A DNA stretch of 64,000 nt, taken from contig DASYNF010000096.1 in NCBI GenBank assembly GCA_036008685.1, positions 12,470-76,469 on the forward strand, given 5' to 3'. Both the position numbers and the translations under genes were made by a program. The stretch comes from Actinomadura_C sp036008685. Lineage in GTDB: Bacteria > Actinomycetota > Actinomycetes > Streptosporangiales > Streptosporangiaceae. Positions 7,559 through 16,128 of the stretch are shown piece by piece. The notes below the pieces were generated by a model. It made no database searches. It had not been told where the DNA came from and worked only from the letters and a program-made list of their open reading frames with translations. The stretch's first letter is position 1; each line of letters begins with the position of its first letter.

Positions 7559-8023
7559 TCACAACCGCGCAGCCTGCGCCGCCGGGCCTCCATGGTCGCC
7601 CTGAGGGATCACCACGGTGCCCTGGGCGGTCACCACGATGACCGGCTCCGCCAGCACCTCGGCGGCAGAGGCACCGCGGGCCGGCGCGGACCTGCAGACC
7701 ACCCGGGCCTCGAACTCGAGAGTGCGGCTGCGCCGGCCGAGCCCCGTGACGGTGGCGGTGGCCTCGAGCACGTCCCCGGCCCGTACCGGCGCCCGGAACT
7801 GCACGTCGTCATAGGAGGCGAACAACCCCTCGTCACCATCGAGCCGGATGCAGACCTCGGTGGCGACGTCCCCGAAAAGGCCGAGCACGTAGGCTCCGTC
7901 GACGAGGTCGCCGCCGTAGTGCGCGTGGGCGTACGGGACGTACCGCCGGTGCGTCACGCTCAGTCCCACGCGGTCGTCACCGCTCACGGTGTTCATTCTG
8001 TTCTGCCCGTTCTCCCCGTTCAT
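7559..8023 (-). CDS. kal: 3-aminobutyryl-CoA ammonia-lyase (hotdog fold)
   Basis: 154 residues with the hotdog-fold pattern of Kal: LSVTHRRYVPYAHAHYGGDLVDGAYVLGLFGDVATEV near the N-terminus, then VQFRAPVRAGDVLEATATV. Kal eliminates ammonia from L-3-aminobutyryl-CoA to give crotonyl-CoA in the lysine fermentation route. Its ATG overlaps the kamE stop by four bases (ATGA), so translation is coupled and it is the last gene of the kdd-DUF2252-kamDE-kal operon. The assignment rests on the fold and on the neighbours. A second Met at residue 10 is an alternative start. Confidence 0.85.
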   Translation of the reverse strand: MNGENGQNRMNTVSGDDRVGLSVTHRRYVPYAHAHYGGDLVDGAYVLGLFGDVATEVCIRLDGDEGLFASYDDVQFRAPVRAGDVLEATATVTGLGRRSRTLEFEARVVCRSAPARGASAAEVLAEPVIVVTAQGTVVIPQGDHGGPAAQAARL

Positions 8024-8877
8024 TCGTGATCCTGCGAGTGTTCGCCCGGCCGGAAGCCGGGCAGGAGCGCGTGCACCAGATAACCGGCCACCTCGCCGGG
8101 TGTGGTGCCGCGGCCGAAGATCCGGTCCACGCCGAGGTCCTCGGCGCTGACCGTGTCGAACCGGGGCCCTCCGACGACGAGCAGCGGCCGTCCGATGCCG
8201 GCCGCGACGGCCGTGGGATAGCGGGCGTGGAAGGCCGCGGCCATCTGCTTGGTGTTGTGCAGGTGGGCGTTCTTCTGCGTCACCACCTGCGACACGAGCA
8301 CGGCGTCGGCGTTTTCGGCCTTGGCCCGCTCCACGAGCTCCTCGACGGTGACCTGGGCGCCCATGTTGATCACGTGGATCTCCCGGTAGTATTCCAGGCC
8401 CTTCTCCCCCGCGAAGCCCTTCACGTTGAGGATCGCGTCAATGCCCACGGTGTGAGCGTCGGTCCCGATGCAGGCCCCCACGACGACGAGCCTCCTCGCC
8501 AGCACCGTCCGGATGGCCAGATTGACCTCCGTCGCCGCCAGGAGGGGATATTCCCGCCCGGCCGGCTCCTCGATGGCGGCGTAGTCGATCAGGTGGTTGA
8601 CCCGTCCGTACACGATGAAGAACGTGAAGTCCGGGCCCATCGGCTTGGCGTGGACGACGCTGGCCGGCTCCAGCCCCATCCGGCCGGCGAGCTGCAGCGC
8701 CGCCGCCTCCGCCCGCTTGCCCGCGGGGACCGGCAGGGTGAAAGACACCTGCACCATGCCGTCACCGGTGGTGTCGCCGTACGGCCGGATCACCTGCCGT
8801 GTTCGGGACTCCGGCACGTCGCCGATGTCCGGCCTCGCCTCCTGCGAGGCCGTGGACCCGGCCTGGGGAATCTTCAT
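8020..8877 (-). CDS. kamE: lysine 5,6-aminomutase beta subunit (B12- and PLP-binding)
   Basis: 285 residues, the cobalamin-binding subunit of D-lysine 5,6-aminomutase, which moves the terminal amino group of D-lysine or beta-lysine from C6 to C5. The base-off B12 motif DxHxxG is DAHTVG with His142. Lys153, eleven residues later, matches the PLP Schiff-base lysine of the clostridial enzyme (His133/Lys144 there). The N-terminal dimerisation domain (VQVSFTLPVPAGKRAEAAALQLA) precedes it. ATGA overlap with kamD upstream and with kal downstream. Confidence 0.94.
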   Translation of the reverse strand: MKIPQAGSTASQEARPDIGDVPESRTRQVIRPYGDTTGDGMVQVSFTLPVPAGKRAEAAALQLAGRMGLEPASVVHAKPMGPDFTFFIVYGRVNHLIDYAAIEEPAGREYPLLAATEVNLAIRTVLARRLVVVGACIGTDAHTVGIDAILNVKGFAGEKGLEYYREIHVINMGAQVTVEELVERAKAENADAVLVSQVVTQKNAHLHNTKQMAAAFHARYPTAVAAGIGRPLLVVGGPRFDTVSAEDLGVDRIFGRGTTPGEVAGYLVHALLPGFRPGEHSQDHE

Positions 8878-10583
8878 GCGGGCACCTCCTCATCGAGCTT
8901 GGCCGCGTGCGGGTCCTCGGTGTCGAAGATCTCGCCGGCGGGGTTGAAATAGCCGTCCGCGCGGGCGATGACCCCGTCCAGCCCCTTGCCGGCGTCCGGG
9001 GGCCGGCGGGTGACGCCGAAGGTCCCGTCGGCGATCGCCGTGAGCAGCGTGTCATCGCAGATCCGGTGCAGCAGGTCGATGGACTCCGAGAGCACCTGCC
9101 GGGCCCGCTGGACGACGAATCCGCCCGGCCGGGGCATGAAGTCCTCCGACAGCCGCCCGCAGGCGTCGCGGACGTAACGGACGTTCTCGAGAGCGAGGTC
9201 GCGGTCGGACAGCCAGGGAGTGTGAATGCCCTCGGTCATCATCCCGATGAGGATGATGGACTGCCCGGTCATCACGCCGGCCAGGTTGAAGAACGCGTCG
9301 AGGAGGTAGCCTCCGAAGATGTTGCCGCTCATGTGCTTGGTCGGCGGCATGTACTTCAGCGGCGCGTCCGGGAACAGCTCCCGGACGAGCTGTGCGTGGG
9401 CGAGCTCCAGCCGGAACGAGTCCGGAATGGCGGGGTTGATCTCGAAGGCGTGACCGAGACCCAGCTGCCGGTCCGCCAGCCCCGCCTCATGGCCGAACCG
9501 CTCGTTGAGCAGCTGGCTCACGACGACGGTGTGCGCGGCGTCGACGGCGTCCGCGGTGGTGAGGTAGTTGTCCTCGCCGGTATTGATCACGATGCCGGCG
9601 CGGGCGTGGATCTGCCGGGAGAACCGCTGGTCGATGAACGTCCGCCGGGGGTTGATGTCCCTGAAGATGATGCCGTACATGCAGTCGTTGAGCATCATGT
9701 CCAGCCGCTCGAGGCCGGCCAGCGCGGCGATCTCCGGCATGCACAGCCCGGACGCGTAGTTGGTCAGCCGGACATAGCGGCCCAGCTCCTTGGAGACGTC
9801 GTCGAGGGCCGTCCGCATCAGCCGGAAGTTCTCCTGCGTGGCGTAGGTCCCCGCGTATCCCTCCCGGGTGGCTCCCTCGGGCACATAGTCCATCAGCGAC
9901 TGCCCGGTCGAGCGGATCACCGCCACGACGTCCGCGCCCTCCCGGGCGGCCGCCTGCGCCTGCGGGATGTCCTCATAGATGTCCCCGGTCGCCACGATCA
10001 GATAGATCCACGGCTGGTCGGGCTCCCCGGTCTCGGCCAGCAGCCGGCGCCGCTCCGCCCGCTGCCGGTCCATCCTCGTGATCCCCGACCGCGCGGCGCG
10101 GCGGGCCGCCTCCCGGGCGGGCACGGCCTCGGCGCCGGCGGGCAGCCGGAACGTCACCCCGCCCGCCGCGGCCGCCTCCGCCAGCTCCCGCAGACCGCCG
10201 TGGGAACCGGCGGCCAGGGCATCCCACACCGGCAGCGCGACACCGTGCTCCAGGCCCACCTGGGCGCGGACGGAGTCGACGAGCCGGTTGGCCCACGGGA
10301 TCCCCCCGGCGTCGGCTCCCTGGAGTCCGGCGAGCCGCAGCAGCGCCCGCTCGACGGACACGGTCGTGTGCGTCCGTGCCAGCTCGATGATCGGCTCTGA
10401 CGCACGTGCCGCCAGCGCACGGGCCTTGCGCACGACCTGGGGGTCCAGCCCGAGCTTGCCCGGCGGCTCGCCCGCCGGGCCGTCGCCGGCCGTCCCGGGC
10501 GGTGGGTCGTACGGCCGCCCGCCGGTCTCCCTCGGCTGCGGGGTCTCCCGCGGCCGGTCCGGCAGTTCACTACGCCGAGTCAA
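8874..10583 (-). CDS. kamD: lysine 5,6-aminomutase alpha subunit
   Basis: 569 residues, the TIM-barrel subunit that holds substrate, adenosylcobalamin and PLP between itself and KamE. The core runs from about residue 43 (KLGLDPQVVRKARALA) and contains conserved stretches such as TYATQENFRLMR, LNDCMYGIIFRDINPRRTFIDQRFSR and KYMPPTKHMSGNIF. About 42 extra N-terminal residues, rich in Pro and Arg, exceed the usual family length. TTG start, with AGGAGAGGAG 5-15 bases upstream. It is followed by kamE with a four-base overlap. No cobalamin riboswitch is visible upstream. Confidence 0.94.
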   Translation of the reverse strand: MTRRSELPDRPRETPQPRETGGRPYDPPPGTAGDGPAGEPPGKLGLDPQVVRKARALAARASEPIIELARTHTTVSVERALLRLAGLQGADAGGIPWANRLVDSVRAQVGLEHGVALPVWDALAAGSHGGLRELAEAAAAGGVTFRLPAGAEAVPAREAARRAARSGITRMDRQRAERRRLLAETGEPDQPWIYLIVATGDIYEDIPQAQAAAREGADVVAVIRSTGQSLMDYVPEGATREGYAGTYATQENFRLMRTALDDVSKELGRYVRLTNYASGLCMPEIAALAGLERLDMMLNDCMYGIIFRDINPRRTFIDQRFSRQIHARAGIVINTGEDNYLTTADAVDAAHTVVVSQLLNERFGHEAGLADRQLGLGHAFEINPAIPDSFRLELAHAQLVRELFPDAPLKYMPPTKHMSGNIFGGYLLDAFFNLAGVMTGQSIILIGMMTEGIHTPWLSDRDLALENVRYVRDACGRLSEDFMPRPGGFVVQRARQVLSESIDLLHRICDDTLLTAIADGTFGVTRRPPDAGKGLDGVIARADGYFNPAGEIFDTEDPHAAKLDEEVPA

Positions 10584-10651
10584 TCCCGTCTCCTCTCCTT
10601 TCGCACCCCGGCCCCGGTCCCCGTGGACCGCCTCAGGACAGGGTGCGGCCT

Positions 10652-11983
10652 TCAGACCCCGGGGATCAGGCCACCCCGGAACGCGTCGACGAACAGCCTG
10701 TGGTCATCGCGGACCACGGCGGCGTAGTCGATGCCGAACTTGACCATCGCCTCGACGAACGGCTCCTCGTCGGGGCCGATCGCCGCGTCGATGGCGTCCT
10801 CGACCTGGAAGTCCATGAGGGTCTGGTCGGAATCGCTGTCGGACACGCAGTGGACCTTGGCGGTGGCCCGGCCCAGGTCCGACAGGACCGGGATCATGTC
10901 CTCCGGGTCCGTGAGCCCGGACCAGTCCAGGTCCGCCTCGTATGGCGAGAGCTCCTGCACGACGTAACCGACGCCGTCGATCTCGGTGTGGCCCAGCCAG
11001 GGATCGGTGTTGGCCTGCAGGGCCCGGCGCGACACCGCCGTCCGGTGGCCGTGGTGGTTGAAGTGGTCGCGAATCCGCGGGTCGTCGACCACACGGCTCG
11101 GCGCGGCCACGTTGCCCTGCTTGACCGACAGGATGACGTCGTTCTCCAGCGCCTGGCTGCGCCCCTCGACCAGGATGTTGTAGGCGGACAGCCCGGCCGA
11201 GCCGATGCCGAAGCCGGAGGCCCCGACCACGTCCTTGATCCGGTAGGTGATGCTGCTGAACCGCTTGTCCGCCGGGATCGTCTGGAGGTAACCCTGGTAG
11301 GCCTCCTCGACCTTGGCGCGCTCGGCGTCCCCGAGCCGCCGGACGCCCGGCCCCATCTTGAAGCGCCGCTCGTGCTCCTCGACCAGGGTCTTGCTCTCCA
11401 GCAGGCCGATCCTGGTCGACGCGAGCGCGTCGACCAGTACCTCCCGGATGTAGCCATCGGTGTTGTCGAGGGTCAGGGCGAAGAGCTTGTCGCGCTCACC
11501 GTGGGCGAAGTAGCGGACCTGCCGGACATAGGCGCGGGTGTAGGTCTCGATGAGCGCGCGGATGTCCTCGTCGGAGAACGCCTTGGTCCACGCCAGCACT
11601 GCCACGCTGGCCACCATCCGCTTGACGTCCCAGGTGAAGTGCCCGAGGTAGGCCTCGTCGAAGTCGTTGACGTCGAAGACGAACACGCCGTCGTCGTCCA
11701 TGTAGGTGCCGAAGTTCTGCGCGTGCAGGTCCCCCTGGATCCAGACCCTGCTGGTCCGCTCGTCCGCCCAGGGATCGTCGTCGTTGACCACGTCGGCGTA
11801 GAAGACGCACGCGCTGCCCCGGTAGAACGCGAACGGATCCATCGCCATCTTGCGGAATCGCCGCCGGAAGGCGGCCGGGGCGGCGGCCATCAGGTCTTCG
11901 AAGGTGTCGACCAGGACCTTCACCAGCTCGGACTGACGCTGCTCTGGCTCACGGTTCTGTAGCGCCGTGATGATGTCGGGCAT
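10652..11983 (-). CDS. DUF2252 kinase-like protein inside the lysine cluster
   Basis: 443 residues matching DUF2252. The segment WIQGDLHAQNFGTYMDDDGVFVFDVNDFDEA resembles the catalytic loop (GDxHxxN) and metal-binding Asp of aminoglycoside-phosphotransferase-like kinases, so small-molecule phosphotransfer is possible; the biochemical function is unknown. Start taken at ATG 11983, with GAGAGG six bases upstream; in-frame codons reach back to the kdd stop at 12059. It lies between kdd and kamD in the same direction, with gaps of about 75 and 68 bp, so it is probably co-transcribed with the lysine genes. Confidence 0.85.
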   Translation of the reverse strand: MPDIITALQNREPEQRQSELVKVLVDTFEDLMAAAPAAFRRRFRKMAMDPFAFYRGSACVFYADVVNDDDPWADERTSRVWIQGDLHAQNFGTYMDDDGVFVFDVNDFDEAYLGHFTWDVKRMVASVAVLAWTKAFSDEDIRALIETYTRAYVRQVRYFAHGERDKLFALTLDNTDGYIREVLVDALASTRIGLLESKTLVEEHERRFKMGPGVRRLGDAERAKVEEAYQGYLQTIPADKRFSSITYRIKDVVGASGFGIGSAGLSAYNILVEGRSQALENDVILSVKQGNVAAPSRVVDDPRIRDHFNHHGHRTAVSRRALQANTDPWLGHTEIDGVGYVVQELSPYEADLDWSGLTDPEDMIPVLSDLGRATAKVHCVSDSDSDQTLMDFQVEDAIDAAIGPDEEPFVEAMVKFGIDYAAVVRDDHRLFVDAFRGGLIPGV

Positions 11984-12058
11984 GGGAGGCCTCTCTCGTT
12001 CCATCGGCCACCCTGCCCCCGCGAGGAGGGCGGGTGATCGTCCTGAGGACATCCTCAC

Positions 12059-13156
12059 CTACCCTCGCGCCTCGTCGCCCAACCGTGCGGTGAACAGGGC
12101 CCGCACCGCCGGCTCGGACCTGACCAGATCGAGCGCCATCGCGGCGTGGCCGGGGACATAGCCGTTGCCGATGAGCATGGTGACGTCGGCGGCCAGCCCC
12201 TCGGCGCCGAGCGCGGCCGCCGCGAAGGAGGTCGCCATCGAAAAGAAGATCACCGTGCCGCCGGGCGCGGTGGCGAGGATCGCTCCGTGCTCGCACCCGG
12301 GGACGTCGACGCAGACGACCGTGACGTCGGCGGGCCGGCCGATCGCCTCGGCGAGGGCGACCGGGTCGCGCGCGTCCGCCCGTACGACCCGGTCGGCGAG
12401 CCCGGCGCGATCGAGAAGATCCTGCTCCCGTGAAGTCGGGACGACGCCGATGGTCTCCTTGGCGCCGGCTCGCCGCGCCGCGGCGAGTGCCAGCGAGCCG
12501 CTCTTGCCGGCGGCGCCCAGCACGGCCACGACCGGGGGTGCTCCGTCCGGGCGATCCCCCGTCCCACCGGCGTGCCGGCCCGCCCCGGCGTAGGAGGAGA
12601 CGACGCGATGGGTCAGCGCCGGCGCGCCGCACACGTCCATGACCGCGAGACTGAGCGGAACCGCGAGGTCCTCCGGGAGCACGGCCGCGATCGAGCGGCC
12701 GAACAGGATCGCGTGCCCGGCCGCCGGGATCTGCTCGGTGAGACCGTCCCAGCGCGCGAGCCCATCCGTGATCTCCAGCGGGGTCAGGGTCAGGGAGACC
12801 AGGGTCGCGACCCGCTGTCCCGGCCGGAGTCCCAGCGGCGACTCTGGTCCGACCTCCTCGACGGTGCCGACGAGCATGCCCCCGGACCCGGTCACCGGGT
12901 TGTGCATCTTGCCGCGCTCACCGACGATCGCGAGGACCTCCGCGCGGATGGCGTCGGGGTCCCCGTCGTGCTTGACGAACAGCTGCCGATAGGACGCCGC
13001 GTCGAGGTTGAGCCGCTCGACGCCGATCCGGACCTCGTCCGCACGGATGCGGGGCGCCGGATCGAGCCGGTGCGCCGCCTGGGGCAGCACGGCGTCCGTA
13101 TCGAGGACCCGGTGCAGTCCGATCGCCGAGGAGTCCCGAGCCCGCGGCTCCCTCAT
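12059..13156 (-). CDS. kdd: L-erythro-3,5-diaminohexanoate dehydrogenase
   Basis: 365 residues. Kdd oxidatively deaminates 3,5-diaminohexanoate to 5-amino-3-oxohexanoate using NAD(P). The N-terminal half carries family-typical stretches (GKMHNPVTGSGGMLVGTVEEVG and GHAILFGRSIAAVLPEDL). The Rossmann domain begins with VLGAAGKSGSLALAAARRAG, followed by the acidic and ribose-contact region. This is the enzyme after lysine 5,6-aminomutase, so its place at the head of the operon fits. It is divergent from kamA across a spacer with an inverted repeat. Confidence 0.9.
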   Translation of the reverse strand: MREPRARDSSAIGLHRVLDTDAVLPQAAHRLDPAPRIRADEVRIGVERLNLDAASYRQLFVKHDGDPDAIRAEVLAIVGERGKMHNPVTGSGGMLVGTVEEVGPESPLGLRPGQRVATLVSLTLTPLEITDGLARWDGLTEQIPAAGHAILFGRSIAAVLPEDLAVPLSLAVMDVCGAPALTHRVVSSYAGAGRHAGGTGDRPDGAPPVVAVLGAAGKSGSLALAAARRAGAKETIGVVPTSREQDLLDRAGLADRVVRADARDPVALAEAIGRPADVTVVCVDVPGCEHGAILATAPGGTVIFFSMATSFAAAALGAEGLAADVTMLIGNGYVPGHAAMALDLVRSEPAVRALFTARLGDEARG

Positions 13157-13254
13157 GTGCCCACCCCCGCCATCGGGCCCGGTCCTGTGACGGCCGGCGC
13201 CCTTCGATGTCGATTACCGCCCCGTACACCTTGACCTGAAGGATATGCGGCGCA

Positions 13255-13306
13255 ACTCTGGTTATAGAGGAATACTTCCCGTACTCTGCCGCTTGAACCA
13301 GAGTTT
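13255..13306. promoter_or_regulatory. 10-bp inverted repeat between kdd and kamA
   Basis: AACTCTGGTT (13255-13264) and AACCAGAGTT (13297-13306) are a perfect inverted repeat with centres 42 bp apart, about four helical turns. Each arm also has AAC-N4-GTT symmetry. The surroundings are AT-richer than average (TTATAGAGGAATACTT). The pair probably binds a regulator that controls both divergent lysine units, perhaps by looping. Confidence 0.6.
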
Positions 13307-13404
13307 GTACAGACCTGACTTTCTCTTGGCTTAACCGGCCGTACGCCCGGATGAGTTCACGGATCGGTCGGCGGCGGGTACGGCCCGATCCCACGGAGGC
13401 GCCG

Positions 13405-14757
13405 GTGACCATCGATGTTCACGCGCGACCACAGCCCTATGCCTATCGGCGCCGCGAACTGGTGGAGCCCGACTGGCGGCGCTTCCCCGGCTGGGCCGGC
13501 GTCACCCGTGCGGAGTGGGAGTCGGCGCAGTGGCAACGGGCCCACTGCGTGAAGAACGTCCGCCAGCTCCGGGAGGTCATGGGCGGGCTCCTCGCCGAGG
13601 AGTTCTACGACGATCTGCAGCGCGATCAACGCCACCGCGCCACGATGTCGATGCTGATCCCGCCCCAGATGGTCAACACCATGGAGGTCGGGTCGACCGA
13701 GGGGTTCTACGCCGATCCGGTGCGGCGCTACATGCTCCCGGTGTTCAGTGACCGGCGGACCGACTGGCCCTCGCATCCGCACTCCACCCGGGACTCACTC
13801 CACGAGACGGAGATGTGGGCGGTCGAGGGGCTGACGCACCGTTATCCGACCAAGGTCCTGGCCGAGCTGCTGCCCACGTGCCCGCAGTACTGCGGGCACT
13901 GCACCCGGATGGACCTGGTGGGCAACTCCACCCCCGCCATCGACAAGCAGAAGTTCGGCCTCCGGCCGGCCGACCGGCACGAGGCCATGCTCGATTATCT
14001 GCGCCGCACGCCCGGCGTGCGGGACGTCGTGGTCTCGGGAGGCGACGTCGCCAACATGCCGTGGCCGCGGCTGGAGGACTTCGTCTCGCGGTTGCTGGAC
14101 ATCGACAACGTCCGGGACATCAGGCTCGCCACCAAGGCGCTCATGGGGCTCCCCCAGCACTGGCTGCAGGACGAGGTCCGCGCCGGCATGGAACGGCTGG
14201 CCGCCAAGGCCCGGCGACGCGGAGCGCAGATCGCGATCCACACCCACATCAACGCGGCGCAGTCGGTGACCCCGCTGGTGGCGCGGGCCGCCAAGGCCAT
14301 GCTCGAGACGGGCATCCGGGACGTGCGCAACCAGGGAGTGCTGCTGCGCGGCGTCAACGACAGCCCCGAGGCGCTGCTGGACCTGTCCTTCGCCATGCTC
14401 GACGAAGCGGCCATCCTGCCGTACTACCTGTACATGTGCGACATGATCCCGTTCAGCGAGCACTGGCGGCTGGCCGTCTGGGAGGCGCAGTCGCTCCAGC
14501 ACGCCATCATGGGCTACCTGCCGGGTTTCGCCACGCCCCGCATCGTCTGCGACGTTCCCTACGTCGGCAAGCGCTGGGTGCACCAGCTCGCCGGCTACGA
14601 CCGTGAGCGCGGGATCTCGTACTGGACCAAGAACTACCGCACCGGCATCGAGACCGACGACCCGGACGCCCTCACCCGGATGTACGAGTACTACGACCCG
14701 ATCGACACCCTGCCCCCGGCCGGCCAGGCCTGGTGGCGCCGGTACGCCCCGGCGTGA
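13405..14757 (+). CDS. kamA: lysine 2,3-aminomutase (radical SAM)
   Basis: 450 residues. The radical-SAM cluster motif CxxxCxxC is Cys159, Cys163 and Cys166 (CPQYCGHC). Asp346 (YMCD) and Asp383 (VCDVPY) match the two aspartates that bind the lysine epsilon-amino group in clostridial LAM (Asp293/Asp330, the same 37-residue spacing), and Lys389 matches the PLP lysine. This supports L-lysine to L-beta-lysine conversion rather than a glutamate mutase. It has TRMD after the cluster instead of the usual TRRR. GTG 13405, with GGAGG at 13395-13399, is preferred over ATG 13351. Confidence 0.9.
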   Translation: MTIDVHARPQPYAYRRRELVEPDWRRFPGWAGVTRAEWESAQWQRAHCVKNVRQLREVMGGLLAEEFYDDLQRDQRHRATMSMLIPPQMVNTMEVGSTEGFYADPVRRYMLPVFSDRRTDWPSHPHSTRDSLHETEMWAVEGLTHRYPTKVLAELLPTCPQYCGHCTRMDLVGNSTPAIDKQKFGLRPADRHEAMLDYLRRTPGVRDVVVSGGDVANMPWPRLEDFVSRLLDIDNVRDIRLATKALMGLPQHWLQDEVRAGMERLAAKARRRGAQIAIHTHINAAQSVTPLVARAAKAMLETGIRDVRNQGVLLRGVNDSPEALLDLSFAMLDEAAILPYYLYMCDMIPFSEHWRLAVWEAQSLQHAIMGYLPGFATPRIVCDVPYVGKRWVHQLAGYDRERGISYWTKNYRTGIETDDPDALTRMYEYYDPIDTLPPAGQAWWRRYAPA

Positions 14758-14892
14758 CGAGGCGCCCGGTCGGGAGGGGACGGGACCGCGCGGAGCCGGG
14801 GCCGTACGGGACCGCTCGCGGCCGGGCCGTAGGCGCGTTCAGCAGTACAGTCCCGGCGAACGCGCCGGCGGAGCCGGATCTACGCTGGTCGG

Positions 14893-16062
14893 GTGATCTC
14901 CCCTGTATCCCCCTGCCCCATCGGCGCCCAGGCCACGGCCGGCGAACTCGCCGGCGACCCGCACACCCTGCTCGCCCGGCTGCGTGCCGCCGAGCCGGTC
15001 TCGTGGATCGCCGCGCTGGAGTGCTGGCTCGTCACCCGCCACGACCTCGCGCTCCAGGTCATGCGGGACGCGGAGACCTTCACCGTCGACGACCCGCGGT
15101 TCTCGACCGCGCAGGTGATCGGCGCGAGCATGCTGTCGCTCGACGGCGCCGTGCACGTTCGGCATCGCGAGCCGTTCGCCCGGCCGTTCCGGCCGGCTCG
15201 GACGCGTGCCCGGTTCACCGCCTTCGTGCAGGAGGAGGTGGACCGCCTGGTCGCCGCGATGAAGCCGGTGGGCACCGCCGAGCTGCGCGGCGACTTCGCG
15301 GGCCCGCTGGCCGTGGCGGTGGTCGCCGAGGCGCTGGGGCTGCCGGACGCCGACGCCGCGACCATCCGGTCGTGGTACGACACGTTCGTCGCGGCCATCT
15401 CGGAGATCACGGCAGGCCGGCCCGGAGAAGCGGGTGAGGCCTACGGCAGGCTCCGCGCCGCGGTGGAGGGCGCCATCGGCTCGGGTCGCGACTCCTCTCT
15501 GCTGGTGACCGTCGCGGCGCAGGACGAGGGCCTCACGACGGCAGAGGTCGTGGCCAACGCGGCGGTCCTGATGTTCGGCGGGATCGACACCACCGAAGGG
15601 ATGATCGTCAACGCCGTCCTGCATCTGCTGAGCCATCCCGGCCAGCTGGCTCTCGTCCGGGCCGACCCTGGCCTGCTGGACGCCGCCATCGAAGAGTCGC
15701 TGCGCCTGGAGCCGTCGGCCGCCGTGGTCGACCGGTACGCCGCCCATGACGTCCACCTGGGCCCGGCGGCGATCCGCAAGGGCGACCTCGTACGCGTGTC
15801 CATCACCGGCGCCAACCGGGATCCCGAGGTGTTCACCGACCCGGACCGGTTCGACCTGCGGAGGCCGAACAGCGCCCGGCATCTCGCCTTCGCGCACGGG
15901 CCGCACTTCTGCTTCGGCGCGCACCTGGCCCGGCTGGAGACCCGCACCGCCCTGCGGGGGCTGATGGATCATCTCCCGGGGCTGCGGCTGGCGGCTCCCG
16001 CGGCCCCGCGGGGCCTGGTGTTCCGTAAGCCGCCCGAGCTCCTGGTGAGCTGGACGGCCTGA
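14893..16062 (+). CDS. cytochrome P450
   Basis: 389-residue soluble bacterial P450 monooxygenase. The I-helix motif GGIDTTEG (about residues 234-241), the K-helix ExxR in EESLRLEP and the heme loop FAHGPHFCFGAHLARLE with its Cys ligand are all present. The substrate is unknown; no ferredoxin or reductase is adjacent. GTG start with no Shine-Dalgarno; TACGCT at 14881-14886 lies six bases before it, so the transcript may be leaderless. Downstream genes are in the same direction but not obviously related. Confidence 0.93.
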   Translation: MISPVSPCPIGAQATAGELAGDPHTLLARLRAAEPVSWIAALECWLVTRHDLALQVMRDAETFTVDDPRFSTAQVIGASMLSLDGAVHVRHREPFARPFRPARTRARFTAFVQEEVDRLVAAMKPVGTAELRGDFAGPLAVAVVAEALGLPDADAATIRSWYDTFVAAISEITAGRPGEAGEAYGRLRAAVEGAIGSGRDSSLLVTVAAQDEGLTTAEVVANAAVLMFGGIDTTEGMIVNAVLHLLSHPGQLALVRADPGLLDAAIEESLRLEPSAAVVDRYAAHDVHLGPAAIRKGDLVRVSITGANRDPEVFTDPDRFDLRRPNSARHLAFAHGPHFCFGAHLARLETRTALRGLMDHLPGLRLAAPAAPRGLVFRKPPELLVSWTA

Positions 16063-16128
16063 CGCCTTTACGTTGTAGATCACAATATCCCGGCGGGGAA
16101 GGTACGCCCGGTATGGGACCATCGGCGG

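Noticed and set aside
7078..7593. 171-codon open frame on the minus strand between kal and lnt
   Set aside because: No family resemblance, falling third-position GC in the second half, and a terminator-like hairpin lies inside it.
13157..13404. Cobalamin riboswitch for the B12-dependent aminomutase genes
   Set aside because: No B12-box-like core or suitable structure could be seen in the spacer, and kamDE is internal to the operon.
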